A stretch of DNA of 64,000 nucleotides from Haliotis asinina (Eukaryota; Mollusca; Gastropoda; Lepetellida; Haliotidae). The stretch spans positions 18,818,969-18,882,968 of the forward strand of contig NC_090288.1 in assembly GCF_037392515.1 (NCBI RefSeq). Direction: 5' to 3'. Below, in pieces: positions 13,384 through 24,945 of this stretch; the stretch's first letter is position 1, and every line of letters starts with the position of its first letter. The notes beneath the pieces were generated by a model. That model saw nothing but the letters and a program-made list of their open reading frames with translations, made no database searches and was not told the DNA's origin. Made by a program: the position numbers and the translations under genes.

Positions 13384-16300
13384 AGCATGGAAGTGGGTGT
13401 TTGTGTGTGAGAGCATGCAAGTGAGTGTTTGTGTGTGAGAGCATGCAAGTGAGTGTTTGTGTGTGAAAGCATGCAAGTGGGTGTGTATGTGTGAGAGCAT
13501 GCAAGTGGCAGTTTGTGTGTGAGAGCATGCAAGTGAGTGTTTGTGTGCGAGAGCGTGCAAGAGGAAGTTTGTGCGTGTGAGCATGCAAGTGGGTGTTTGT
13601 GTGTGAGAACAAGCATGTGGGTGTTTGTGAGAGCATGCAAGTGGGTGTTTGTGTGTGAGAGCTTACAAGTGGGTGTTTGTGTGTGAGAGCTTACAAGTGG
13701 GTGTTTGTGTGCGAGAACTTGTAAGTGGGTGTTTGTGTGCGAGAGCTTGCGAGTGGGTGTTTGTGTGTGAGAGATTACAAGTGGGTGTTTGTGTGCAAGA
13801 GCTTACAAATGGGTGTTTGTGAGAGCATGCAAGTGGGTGTTTGTGTGCGAGAGCTTACAAGTGGGTGTATGTGTGTGAGAGCTTACAAGTTGCTGTTTGT
13901 GTGTGAGAGCATGCAAGTGAGTGTTTGTGAGAGCATGCAAATGAGTGTTTGTGAAAGCATGCAAATGAGTGTTTGTGAGAGCATGCAAGTGAGTGTTTGT
14001 GAGAGCTTACAAGTGAGTGTATATGGATAGATGTGTGTGCATGGTTAAATAGGTGGGAGTGGGTGTTTGTGTTTTTATGACAGTAGGATGTGAAGATACC
14101 AGAACCGTGTTACGCATTTCCTTTTGAATCCACCATTCAGACGAAAGAATTGTTAAGGGACACACTAAAATGTTTTCTCAGTAACAAAGACCCCCAGTTC
14201 CGTCAGAACGCTCAATGTCTTTCACTCCTTCAATTGCATGAAGAGAAACAAGGGTACATGCAGCACAACCAGCTGTACATGCAGTACATAGCTCCTGTGT
14301 GTTTCAGGCTGATCCGACAGAGCTACCTGGAGATTGCCCTCATCTACATGTGCAGTAGTGGTGTGGTATTGGCCAGGGAGGGGTCATTCCTTGAACTAGC
14401 AGTAGGGGACAGTGGTGATGAAGGAAAGCTAGTGTCATCCCACTCCCAGGTTCAGAAGAAGAAGTTGAAGGTATGCATGTTTGGTTGACAGGAAAGAAGC
14501 AATAATAATATTGCTGACTAAAATTTTCCATTGGTTTTCTATTATACTGAGGCTTGTATTTGTAGATTTTCTTATTTTCACTTAGAGTAGCTGTTTGCTC
14601 TATACAGGAGAACAGTGAAAACAGCACTGCCTGTCTCTCACAATATATGTATTTCACTGAAAATAACAATGTTAGAGGAAATATATCTGACAAATGAAGT
14701 AGAATACAATCTTGATACATTAAATACTTTAATTATGAAATTTTCCAGTCATATGATTGAGTGAAGCATGTCACAGAAAACATTAGTCTTGTAAATGAGA
14801 GCTCGATCTAGATGAACACATTTGTGGATTACTGAAACATGCAAGAACACATGGAAACAGCACATGCTGACACCCTCTTTGTGATTGTCATGTGGTTTCT
14901 TTTGGTTGTACAGAGTGAAATATAGAGGCCATAATATGTATATTATGTTATATCAGCAGGCATTTTGAGAGTCTGTTCACCTGCAAGATTAGATACAATG
15001 TGGGTATTGTCTTTACTGAGCAGAGCAAGAAGGAGCGTAGCAAATCCCGAAACAAAGAGGATGATCCTAGTATACCAGAACATGAGAGAGAGAAGCGTGC
15101 CGCCTGGCTTGCCATCCGGTGTGCAGCAGCAACTGCAGCAGCCCAGCGAGCCCGTACAATGTTGATAGGAGATAACAGTGTCACCTCCCAGAAGCTGGGA
15201 GACAAGGAAGTGAAGAATGTGCCAGAGTTTGCGGCACTTGATCTCATGAGCGGCTATGTACTGGGAGAGAAAAAGAAAATCTTCAAGAGTGAGTTTCTTC
15301 CTTTTTTAAAAATGTATAGTCATAGTTAATGTCATTGTTCTGTGACATTTGAAGTAATTTGTGAGGATTATTGTCAAGGACTTCTTTGTTCCAGGTGAGA
15401 TAGAAGAAGAGTTATCTTCCCTTATGGATGCCCAGGAGGTGAAGCAGGTTGACACGTATGACGACCAGGTGAACAAAGCTAGAACTGGTGCCAAGGATCT
15501 CAGCTGGATACACTTCCTAGGTAGGATTGTCCCGTCATTTTCATATAATTACTATAAACCTTTTCAATAATGGTGCATTTTGCATGGGCAAATTGCCATT
15601 CCTAGTAACTTTTTAATCAAATACTTATTCCTTTGTCATCACTCAAATTTCATAATGTATATATCATCCCTTGGCATAAAGTGGGAGGCTGAAGTTTGAA
15701 AATATCGGTGTGACATGTGCAGTTAATATAAAATTTTTTAACATTATGAGTAATCTATCTTGTTGATACCTACAGTAATTGTTATGATATTAAAAATATA
15801 ACAAACACAGGTTCACACATTATGAGTCAGTAAAATCTTAATTGAATACTATTCCCACCAAACATGCTTACGTTTTACATCCAAGACAGTAACTGCCAGT
15901 TGTCTTGTGGTCTGAGTTGTCAATGATTAGCAACCCATTGCAGGGTTAGGTTTGTGTATAAAACATACCATTTTGACACTGATTTTAAGGGGTTGGTTTA
16001 TCTGTGAGATCGGTTCATCTGTGGTAACATATGGTACTTGGAAAACATTTTAAATTTTAAGCATTGAACTTTGCATACCTGTACATACAGGACTTTTAAT
16101 GTTTGGTATTTCTAACAATTTTCGATTTCCTCAGCTAAAAATTGGATCTAAGACTCAAATATATGTGTAATTTATTTCTCAAGCATGACTTAGAAACAGT
16201 TTAACATTTTAATTTTTAAACTTATCCTATCTCACGTTTTCCATATCTCTTCCTCACTTCGACCATGTACTTATTCTCTTTCTTGTCGCACCACAGTGTG

Positions 16301-19300
16301 GATGCATGTTGCCCCTGTGAAGATATAAGTTGGAATTGTGAATAAACATGGGTGTATCTAAGAGAAAGTATCTTAGAAGTGTAAACGTTGCAGTCAATGT
16401 AATAGGAACTTCTCAGCGGCAGACCCTCACAACTTATTTGTGGATTGCATAGGCATTTGTGACAGGTCTAACAGATGTACATATTGCGAAGGGTTAGACG
16501 ACGAGGAGTTTGCTCTGTATCGGCAGGTAGCTAGTAGACTGTAGTCTGATAGAGATTGTTGGTGAACAGAAAATGGACAATCTGCTCCTAAAAAGTTGAG
16601 GAAAGAAGACACAAATTAGTCATCTTTGAAATGAGCAGATGAGGCCTTGGACTCATACCTGAGTGAGAATTGAGGTGAATGTTTTGTCCTAGTAATTCAC
16701 GTATGGTGGTATTATCACAACCAGAACCTTCATTGCGTCTGGATTCTATTGTGATCCATTGACTCAACGAACTATCAAGTGCGATTCTCTCTACCACTGA
16801 AGGCCATGATGTGGTTGCAGATCAGCTGATTGAGTCCATTTCGGCGATACGCTTAAGTGGTAGGGGTGCAATCGATTTGGCATTTTCCCATCCACTCCAC
16901 GCAAATGCTTCAGTTCACTCTGAAGTGATGCGCTCTCAGAAACAGCTTCGTTTGGATGTGGCGCTCATTCAACCACTTATGGTCGATTCGGTGATTCACT
17001 CTAAAATGGCGCTTCTACAACAACAGGGCAGTCTCGGTTCAGTGCTTCCTCAACCATATCGCTCCAGTGCGGCGCTGTATTGTGAAGCGCTGCCCTCTCG
17101 ACAGCAGTGTGGGTTCGATGTGGCGCTTACTCAGGGTGACTTCGGTTCGGTGTTTGATCACAGAGTGGTTATTTCCCATGTCGGTTTGAGTGCACATACA
17201 GTCGGCAGTGCGGTGGTTAAGAGTGTGTCTCTTGTGTCGATGGCTACTCCACATGTATTGACTGCAGCTGTCAGGGCACCATTGCTCTATGGGTTACTCA
17301 GGGGTGACTGGTTTGTTACATAGCGCTCTGCAGTTTACATCGACACCTTTATCAAGACCTACTTTGCTGGTCTCCTGGGCACCGGTACCAGAGATGGTAA
17401 CATCGCAACCCAGGGATTTTGATGCATTTGTGGTGCACGTAGCTGCGGCGATGCGGGAGCAAGCACCTGATGCTTCTGTTACATTACCCTCTTCTTTACC
17501 GATTCACAACTTGGTAGGTGTTTGTCGGTCTGTCACCCCGTCTCCTTCATCTCAGGGCTTGGTGAGTTCAGATGTCAGCATCGATGCGGTAGACACACCA
17601 TCTTTACTGAGGTGGATTGCTGACAATTTGCAACTACTGTGAAGCATTTCGCTGGCAGACATGTGATCAACGTTCCCTATGAAGACGGGGGATTTTGGTT
17701 CTATTCCTTTTCCCCTAAGGCCATGTTTTACGCAGTGAGCAGCATCACTTGACACAGCGTTTGCTAACCTGAGGAAGATAAATGATGGTTTTAGCGCTCC
17801 CCGGTTCAGTCTAGCATTCTCTGATCGTTTCTCCACCTGCCAATCGTCAGTATCGAGGCCATCAGGCATTTCCCAGCAGTCCTCCAACAGGAAGTTGGAT
17901 AAACAGTGACTGCATGACATCCGAGCACAACTGGGTGCCCCAGTCGTGCCTATCTAGTCTTCACTAGTAGGCGGAAGACTTTGAATTTATGCACCAAATT
18001 GAACCATTCTGGAAGACCGGTATGTGTTAACCTCTCTGTCCAAAGGTTTTCAACTCCCGGTTGTGGGGAATCCTTCCTTAACCCAGTTATCAGAACACAG
18101 AACTAATCCAGTTCATCAACTGGATGTCTTGCAAACCACAATAGATACGTTACTCCAGAAGCTTAGAGTCCCTGGGACCGGCTCCAGTCAATCCGGGAAT
18201 TTATTCACCAATTTTTCTAGTCCCAAAGTAGGATTCGGACAAGTTGAGGCTAATTTTCAACATGTAGGTATTCAACAAGAAGTATCTCCAGGCTCTACCT
18301 CACTTCTGGATGGTGTCAGTAGCTCTTTCAAGAACAATCATCAAGCCGGGGGATTACATGGTCAGTCTCGACCTGCAGGATGCATATCTGCACATCCCGA
18401 TCTTCCCAGCTCATCGCAAGTTTCTTCAGTTTGTTATCGAGGGCACCCACTATCAGTGGCGGGTGCTCCCGTTTGGAATTTCTTCAGCCCCGTGACTGTT
18501 CACACGGGTCATGAAGCCAATCACCAACTTTCAGCATCAGAAGGGGATAGTCTTCGAAAAGTGTACATCGACGGCTGCATTTAGGCCCATTCTGATTCTG
18601 ATCTTCTCCTGCGTCACATGGATGCAGCTACTTCACCAGTTAGGCTGGTTAGTGAATCGGCAGAAATCAGAACTGATTCCTACTCGATGCCTTCAGTGTT
18701 CAACACAGAGGTCAATAAAATGTTTGTTCTGAGGGAGCGGTTCAGCTAGATGCAACGCTTAATTCTCCTTGCGTTAGCTCAACCAAAGATGCTCTACCAG
18801 TGGCAAGAACTATTGGGTGTGCTGTCGTCAGCTCAGACTTTAACCCTCAGATGTCAGCTTCAACTCAGGCCATTGCAAGTGTTTCTAGCTCCACATATCA
18901 GCAGGGTTGTTCTGTCTGCACTGATCATGCTGCCCATGGAGCTTCACTCTCATCTATTGTGGTGGATGCAAGAGTTGAATATTTGCGGTAGAGTTTGTTT
19001 AGAGCCGTTTGTTCCATCTCACCAGCTGTACGTGGATATGTCGGGAGCTCACCTTCTCGATCAGCAAGCAGCAGAGCAGTGGTGTTTTGCAGACTACACC
19101 TGTCAGTGTATTAGAGACGTCAATGTATTAGAGCTCAGGGCAGTAATCTTGGCCATCAGTCATTGGCAGGAACAACTACAGGGGACATCCCTTACGGTTC
19201 AATCGGACAACAAAGTGGTCCTGTGGCACATCAATCAGATGGGATCAACAGGGTTGCCTCAACTTCTAAGGTGGACACAACAATTCTTCGACTTGGTGGA

Positions 19301-22300
19301 CTCACTCAAAATATTGGTTCGGGCCAATCATATTCCAGGGGTCAAGAATGCCATAGCAGACTCTCTGTCACGTCCAAAGCGTCCATCCCCAACAGAGTGG
19401 AAGTTGCGTCCAGAGGTGTTCAGGACTGTTTGTCTTCCATTGATGAAGCCAACAGTAGACCTATTCACCACCAGATTCAACCATCAGCTGCACCTGTTCG
19501 GGTCTCCGATCCTGGACCTGTTGGCTCGGAAACAAGACGCTCTCACAATTCCATGGGACGGTCTCAACGCATACGCATTTCCACCCATGGCCCTTCTTCC
19601 AGGTGTGCCTTTCAAGCTGTGTACGACTCAGCAGATGATACGTCAGTGAAGCATTGAATTTCTGATTACCTAACGGTTTTAAGCGTTCCGCTCCTAGGTC
19701 CTTTCTCACCTTTGGTAAGTTGAGGAGATTGGTACTGAACATTAAACTAGTTGAGCAACTAGGCTACTCCTTCTTTCACAGCCCTGCGGGCGGGTGTCTG
19801 TAGGGGGTAGTACCGAAGCCGGGATGTGGGGTGGCGAGACCTACTTGCCAAACTGCGTCCTTTTTCTCCAGCAAAAGTTGCGGCTGAAAACCACATTAAT
19901 TCGGGAGCACCCACTCCCTAGAGTTTTTGTGCCATGTAAGCCAAGGGGTTTATTGAAGCAACATAGTATGGAGTAGCATATCAGGAGTTGGTGCTTCTCC
20001 TGGCCTCCTTGTGGAATGCACCCTCGTGTGTGGAGTGTGTCAGAGGGTAATCTGCGGCCCTCCTGCCAACTGGGATAATGCACAAGGTGAGATAGGATAA
20101 GTTTACAAATTTGGAAATTTTAACTATAAATTGTATATTTAGATACTTATCCTATCTCACGTGATGGATGCCCACCCAACCTGCCCCACTTCACAGATCA
20201 CGGGTAGCTCCACGACGAGAATGACAAGTACAAGTCATCACATGATCAGCTACATGAGCAAGATGATTGACAGGTGTCTATGGCGGGGGCAGAGGTCATC
20301 TCGTCAGAGGCCAGGAAGATTTGATTCAACTTAGCTGACAGCATGTTTCCACACATGGTCGAAAAGAGCAAGAGAGATGCATAATGTGAGATAGGATATA
20401 TAAGTATATAGATATATATATAACCTTTGCCTGTTTAATAAACACATGCTAAATTGATGTCATCCATGTTTTGAAATTTCTGGAAAAAAACAGCAAGGGG
20501 TTTCCTTGTTTAATTTGTGCTCTGTGGCAGAAGTTCAACAAGTTTTCTCAGAAGCAACAAAAAAATTACATGAAGTAGCCTTAACATGCTTATAAAAGAT
20601 ATATTTGTCTGGTCTGGGTTGAAAAATTGATGCAAGTAGTACCCACCGTTGAAGAAATATTGTAATGTGCCTAATGTCAGTGAATAGTCAGGACACTGTT
20701 TTCTTGTGCTGTAACTGTAGTTTCATGTATACATCAAACAGTACTTATAGCTACCTCCACACCTTACATTGATACAACCAATAAACAGTCCCGTTTCAGT
20801 GATCATAAGTGAGATGTTCACATGTTCAACCACTATATTTGTACCAACATATTGATGTCTGAATTTGTTTTGAACTATATTCACAGGTTATCAGACTGTC
20901 CTTCAGCGCCTGTGTAGTACTGCTACAATCTGTGCAACAAGCTCACAGACAGACTCAGTAAATGTAAATGGAGGGGACCTTGGACCAGATTTTGACCTTG
21001 GATTTATCAGCCATGCTCAGTTTGACACAACGATGAACCATGATGTTGTTCGGTCCATGTTGCTTTCTGGTTTGTGGTCCTGTCGATTACGTCACATGCA
21101 TGGTTACCTGACATCTCATCTGCCGGTGTATGCCAGTAACTGCTGTGCCATTTATCCTCCTTCCCCACTCCTGCTGCCAGTCACTTCTGCCAACACTGAT
21201 CTCAACATCACCATGAAGACGTACACTTCCAACCTCAGTCTGGGCAGCAGTGTTGAGATGGAGAACATTTACAACAGCAGCCTTGACCTTGATCCTCGAC
21301 CTCTTCCCCCAGGAACACAGTCAAATCCTCACAAACTTGCTGATGAAGCCATTGTGAATCCCGGAGACAATGAACTGGTTCTACAGTGGCATCAACCCAC
21401 CCTTGATGAAAGTGACCCAGCACATACAGAGATGGGTTCGCTGGACAGGAGGATTATTCTGCTATATGCTCTCTCAAGGAAGGGGAGTTCAGGGAGTCCA
21501 GGCGTGGCACCAGGATTCCTGTGGGTGTCACAGCCTCAGCTCCTTGATCTACATGACAGGTACATATTATTCCATGTTGACAGGATTTGGATTCTATATG
21601 CATGTATATGTCAAAACTATGCAAACTGGATAATCTGTTATCCACTGATTGATATCATAATGTAGGAATGGACAGATAGTGGATAGGTGGATATCCATGC
21701 CACATGGGTGTTCACTCCTTACTGTGTCTAGGTCTATGGGCATGTGAACTTTTGGCAATTTTGCCTCTGGTCATCCAGCATTGATAAGGTACAAATTACA
21801 GTCAGATGGTAATATGAGTGCAAATGTTATTCACCAGTCAGGCTTGTTTCCTCCTCGCAAGGGAGATGAGGATACAGTTTGAAAGCACATGGATCTGTTG
21901 ATGACTTGTGATTTATGGTTTGCTGTTATGTGGTACTTCTTACAAACAAAACCATTACACGTTTGCTCTGTGACTCCTGTAGGTTGGCAGTGCTGACCCA
22001 GAGAGGCGAGATATCTCTGACAGAGAAGGAGAAGACCAAGAAGGATAAGGATGTTACCCCAGCTACCCCAACACCAGTCAAACCCAAGAAAACACAGAGG
22101 ATCAAGGCTCTCTCCCCGAAACCACAGCGAGATGAACAGCTGGAGGTTAGTCTGGAATCCCAGGGGAATCCTGGAGTTATGACAGCTTAACATCTGGAGG
22201 CGTAGTTTCATTAGATGATTAAAGCAAATTTGTTTAGGTTTTGCATGTATACTACAACATTTACCAATGATAATTTTAGAATAGATCATTGCAAAATTTG

Positions 22301-24319
22301 GAAAATTTTAAACATCAATTGTATATTTATATGCTTATCCTATCTCATGTTATGCAGCTCTCCTCTTCCGCTAAGCTGAATCAAATCTTACTGGCCTCTG
22401 ACCACCCGACCTCTGGCCCCCACCCAGACATCGACACCTGTCTGTCAGATGATCTCATGACAATCTGCGCCTGTCATTCTTGTCATGGAGCTTTCAGTAA
22501 TTTGTGATGTGGGGCAGGTTGGGTGGGCATCCATCTGCATTGATGCCATAGTTGGAGATGTTGTGGCTTTCATCCTGCAATACACTTCAAAGTTCTTCCA
22601 CTTGTCGTCATAAAGTGACTTAGTGGCACTGCGATGCACTGTACTTATGGCAGTAGCAACAAGTTTGATAGCCCTTAGTTGTTAGGGACCGATGTAAATA
22701 TGCCAAACGTGAAGATTGAGTGTGAGCGGAGATCCATGCAGCTGATCTAGTTTGAGCTGAACCATTAGTTCGAAGTGGTGCTGGATCTGGTTCAGCGAGT
22801 TTGAAGATCTACAAGAATGAGAAGTGCACTAGAGCAGACACCGAATAAGAATGATACATGAGCAGAAACACTGACCAACAGGAAGTGGTTGATATAATCA
22901 CTGGATTGGAGTGATCACCGTAGATAAGCTTGTGCTTAAAAGTCACTGAAGGTATGTTGAATGCCACTCCAGAAAGAGAGATACAGAACCTCTGGTACTT
23001 TGATGGTGATGAACTGTGAGCTGGTAGGGCAATCTTGCTTCAAATATAGAGATGATGAAGGACCCTGAGAAGCCTCCAATGATCCCTGTCAGCCACTCAC
23101 TCATCTTGTGTCCATTCCATGATATAATAAAGGAAGACTTTTTCCATGATGAAATATAGTGAGAAGTGGGAGACAGCATACACACATCCACACAGTGTTG
23201 TGACAAGGAAGAGAATGACAGGCACAGATCGTCACGTGATCTTCTGATTATGCAGCATGACCATGCCAATGTCAGGGTAGGGGCAGAGGTTGTGTGGTCA
23301 GAGGCCAGGAAGATTTAATTCAACTTATGTCATAGCACGTTTCCACACATGGTCGTGGAGGAAGAGGAGAGCTGCATAATGTGATATAGGATAAGTTTAA
23401 AAATTCTAATTTAACTGTATAGGTTTTTGTATGAAAATATATAATAAAATCCTCAGATGGTATTATACAGTATTTTGAAAATGAAATGTATGCATGAAAC
23501 TTATTTCACATCACTATCAGCATGATTTCTGGTATAAATTATAACTTTCGGGCAAAGAAACACTAGCTTGTGACTTATAGCTTGTTAATCATTGGTATCT
23601 GGCTACCAAGACATGTCCTTGTTTCATTGTGGTTCAGGGCAAGTGGGAGTATGTGTAGTATTCTTTGAGCATGGAGATAATCATCTTATTCAAGTTATCA
23701 CAGAACAGTCCTTTCCACTGTCCAAATGTTTTAGTATGTATATATGTATATCTGATATATTTTTGTGTCTATCAAGGGACTCCTGAGACAGTGCCTGGAT
23801 GACTGTACTCTCCTACTGGCATCTTCCCCAGAACAGGATGCAGTCACCGAGGTGAGACACATACTATCTGGCTGAATACTCAGGGGTAATATTTCCTGTA
23901 AATCAGCAAGACTAATGTCTAATCAAACCTTTCCGAGCCTTCTTTGCCAGCCCTGAACTGTTGAACTCCTCCAAAGGAAATCAGGAACATGTCATCAAAA
24001 GAAACTGTTGAATCTCTGCTAAAGACTCATCTGTCCACTGCTGCCTTTCTGTTAAAGCTTATGAACTATTTCCTTCCCCAATATTGTCACAGCACCACTG
24101 AGCATCTCTATGTTGGATATCAGGTGCTCTATAAATAGATTATTATTACCGCATTGAACACTGAATACAGTAATACAATAATATTGTTGTCATTTGCAGA
24201 TTCCATTTGATGTGAACCGATCAAACATCAAGAACCTGGAGCAACTGTTTGACCAGAGTTTTGGACTGCTGCTACGAGGCACTGATGTTGCAACATGGAT
24301 AATGAAGATGTTATCCTGA
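1..24319 (+). CDS. CFAP54: CFAP54-like ciliary protein, C-terminal 19 exons (5' partial)
   Basis: Exons: 1-169, 345-608, 708-859, 1303-1433, 5080-5247, 5420-5600, 10599-10804, 11258-11433, 11585-11767, 11945-12123, 12394-12521, 13120-13228, 14308-14470, 15024-15288, 15395-15520, 20887-21559, 21983-22145, 23777-23851, 24200-24319. Every junction has AG/GT borders and matching phase. The chain is open for about 1,209 codons and stops at 24317-24319. The product is mostly helical-looking and leucine-rich, with no signal peptide or membrane segment. It includes an LYTEAF...LLHGERLP stretch, an Ala-rich AAATAAAQRA segment, a Lys-rich linker (KEKTKKDKD) and a C-terminal LEQLFDQSFGLLLRG motif. I assign it to CFAP54 (DUF4486), a central-pair apparatus protein of motile cilia of about 3,000 residues, from remembered family character and not from a search. 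The 5' part lies outside the window. Two donors are weak (GTTATC at 10805, GTATGC at 12124). Introns hold a DIRS-like retrotransposon and other repeats, but the coding frame is intact, so the gene looks functional. Confidence 0.65.
1985..2640 (+). repeat. Unclassified dispersed repeat, copy 1
   Basis: This segment of the fourth CFAP54 intron in the window aligns by eye, with many substitutions, to 54460-55112 in the same orientation. Shared blocks include 'cattagaaac', 'tatccaat', 'gggtacagtg' and 'gttcagaactt', in the same order. I see no coding capacity and no clear termini, so the family is unknown. The rest of the intron (1434-5079) shows no gene. Confidence 0.5.
2930..3140. promoter_or_regulatory. 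Cluster of CRE-like TGACG motifs in an intron
   Basis: Several TGACG/CGTCA words fall within about 160 bp (around 2937, 2947, 2973 and 3083), two of them full TGACGTCA palindromes. A CpG-containing palindrome centred near 3122 (aacgtgcc-agc-ggcacgtt) follows. The surrounding intron is AT-rich, so this island stands out. Regulatory function is inference only. Confidence 0.25.
6160..6890. repeat. Minisatellite, ~33-45 bp unit
   Basis: About 18 degenerate copies of a unit containing 'ctgtatcagttctctcaca' and 'tcactgtttg', with unit length varying. It lies in the CFAP54 intron 5601-10598. The long ORFs over it exist only because the repeat lacks stops; they are not genes. Confidence 0.9.
7176..9171. 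mobile_element. TTAA-flanked terminal-inverted-repeat DNA transposon (non-autonomous)
   Basis: A perfect 23-bp inverted repeat (starting ttaaaggggcactgatgcgg) lies at 7176-7198 and, inverted, at 9149-9171. TTAA at both outer edges fits a piggyBac-type target duplication, although TTAA could also belong to the repeat. The 1,950-bp interior has only short ORFs, none resembling a transposase. It sits within the 5-kb CFAP54 intron before exon 10599-10804. Family assignment is inference. Confidence 0.6.
10039..10074. repeat. (TAC)n microsatellite
   Basis: Twelve uninterrupted TAC triplets in a CFAP54 intron. Confidence 0.95.
11095..11183. repeat. Three tandem copies of a 30-bp unit
   Basis: Units start at 11095, 11125 and 11155 and are nearly identical (one G/T difference), ending 75 bp before the acceptor of exon 11258-11433. 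The near identity suggests recent duplication. Confidence 0.9.
13295..13381. repeat. (GT)n microsatellite
   Basis: About 43 uninterrupted GT repeats, 66 bp after the donor of exon 13120-13228. It runs directly into the minisatellite that follows. Confidence 0.97.
13382..14020. repeat. ~28-bp minisatellite derived next to the GT tract
   Basis: More than 20 imperfect units of the type 'gagagcatgcaagtg' plus 'ggtgtttgtgtgt', with shorter variants towards the 3' end. It is purely intronic. The long ORFs on both strands are repeat translations (for example His/Thr/Leu-rich) and are not genes. Confidence 0.92.
16377..16544 (+). pseudogene. DIRS gag-like Cys-rich segment (broken)
   Basis: This frame encodes a compact domain starting KCKRCSQCNRNF, followed by DPHNLFVDCIG and later RCTYCEG, a C-x2-C...H...C...C-x2-C arrangement like that at the N-terminus of gag-like proteins of DIRS elements. 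A plausible start (ATG at 16348) lies in another frame, and the segment ends at a TAG, so the ORF is broken on both sides. The frame from 16811 to 17323 and the one from 17289 to 17642 probably derive from the rest of the same gag-like protein, but I recognise no domain in them. Confidence 0.45.
18310..19649 (+). pseudogene. DIRS-type reverse transcriptase/RNase H, degenerate
   Basis: The 18310-18495 frame encodes the RT core SLDLQDAYLHIPIFPAHRKF followed by WRVLPFGISSAP and a stop. Around 18563 another frame reads YIDG where the catalytic box should read Y-x-D-D, so an essential aspartate is lost. The frame 18750-19649 encodes RNase H with the expected acidic residues (YVDMSG, VLELRA, VQSDNK, NAIADSLSRP), then the DLFTTRFN...LPGV tail typical of DIRS-like elements. 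At least two frame breaks and one stop separate the parts. Full-length relatives encode this as one ORF. Confidence 0.8.
22334..23395. mobile_element. Fold-back element related to the DIRS termini
   Basis: It begins 'cttatcctatctcatg' and ends with the inverse, flanking arms of about 150-180 bp with inverted similarity (left to about 22500, right from about 23235). The left 200 bp also match the inverted terminal region of the DIRS-like element (20158-20396), including 'ggcaggttgggtgggcatcc'. The interior (22536-23235) has no coding capacity that I recognise. It lies in CFAP54 intron 22146-23776. It is most simply a non-autonomous member of the same family. Confidence 0.65.
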
Positions 24320-24744
24320 TCAGCTGATATTATCATGAAGTTGTTCCCAATGTATATTTTTGACAAAGCCAAAACCCAGTTTACTCGAGAGACATGTGCC
24401 AGTGTTGTAAATATTCACATTCTCTGTGTTACTTTTGTATTACTGTTCATGATGTTTGAGGTTTTGTTAGCATTTACCAAAGTTTGATTAATGATTTTGT
24501 TTAACATATACCATTGTTTTTGTCTGTTGATTTCTGTGCAGAGTTGAATCCATTAAGTATGCCAGGAGCTGATGTTTTCTTGTTACAATTCCCAAATTCA
24601 CTGAATATGATTCAAAGTTTGAGGTGTATCACTTCAGCTTTTCCAAAATACCGAATACACTTCAAAGTGGACTTACTGGTTGTTAGGCTTGGCAGTCCAA
24701 GTACCCTAGGATGATTGTTAGTCTTAACTTTACTTACATAGATG

Positions 24745-24945
24745 AGGATGGTAGGGTAGCCTTATGGTTAAAGCATTTGCTCATCATGCTGAAGACATGT
24801 GGGTTCAATTTCCCACATGGGTACTAGGTGTATCGCCCATTCATGGTTTCCCCTGCCATGATATTTCTAAGATATATAGCTAAGAAATGGGATTAAACTA
24901 CACTTGCTTACATGGAGATAGTTCCTCTTGAACAAAGTCTTTCTT
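24745..24945 (+). repeat. tRNA-derived SINE
   Basis: An A-box-like 'tagccttatggttaaagc' and a B-box-like 'gggttcaatttccc' are followed by the 'ccatgatatttct...' tail. It belongs to the same family as the copies at 37045, 52926 and 59150. It lies 430 bp downstream of the CFAP54 stop, probably in its 3' untranslated region. Confidence 0.75.

Larger units (their letters stand above)
16221..20396 (+). mobile_element. Decayed DIRS-like retrotransposon in a CFAP54 intron
   Basis: The element lies in intron 15521-20886, in the gene's orientation. The left end begins 'cttatcctatctcac' and its first ~50 bp match the inverted right end (20340-20396), so the termini are inverted repeats. A second inverted pair of the same 15-mer sits internally at 20087-20101 and 20144-20158, like the internal complementary region of DIRS elements. 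Order: gag-like Cys-rich segment, degenerate middle, reverse transcriptase/RNase H, terminal region. Only about 440 bp separates the RNase H frame from the internal repeats, too little for a tyrosine recombinase, and none is recognisable. Frames are interrupted by stops and shifts, so it cannot move by itself. The DIRS assignment rests on the inverted termini and on the RT/RNase H style. Confidence 0.72.

Noticed and set aside
13195..13640. His/Thr- and Leu/Thr-rich ORFs on the minus strand
   Set aside because: Translations of the GT repeat and minisatellite.
19163..19657. 164-codon + strand ORF
   Set aside because: Alternative-frame shadow of the DIRS RNase H frame.
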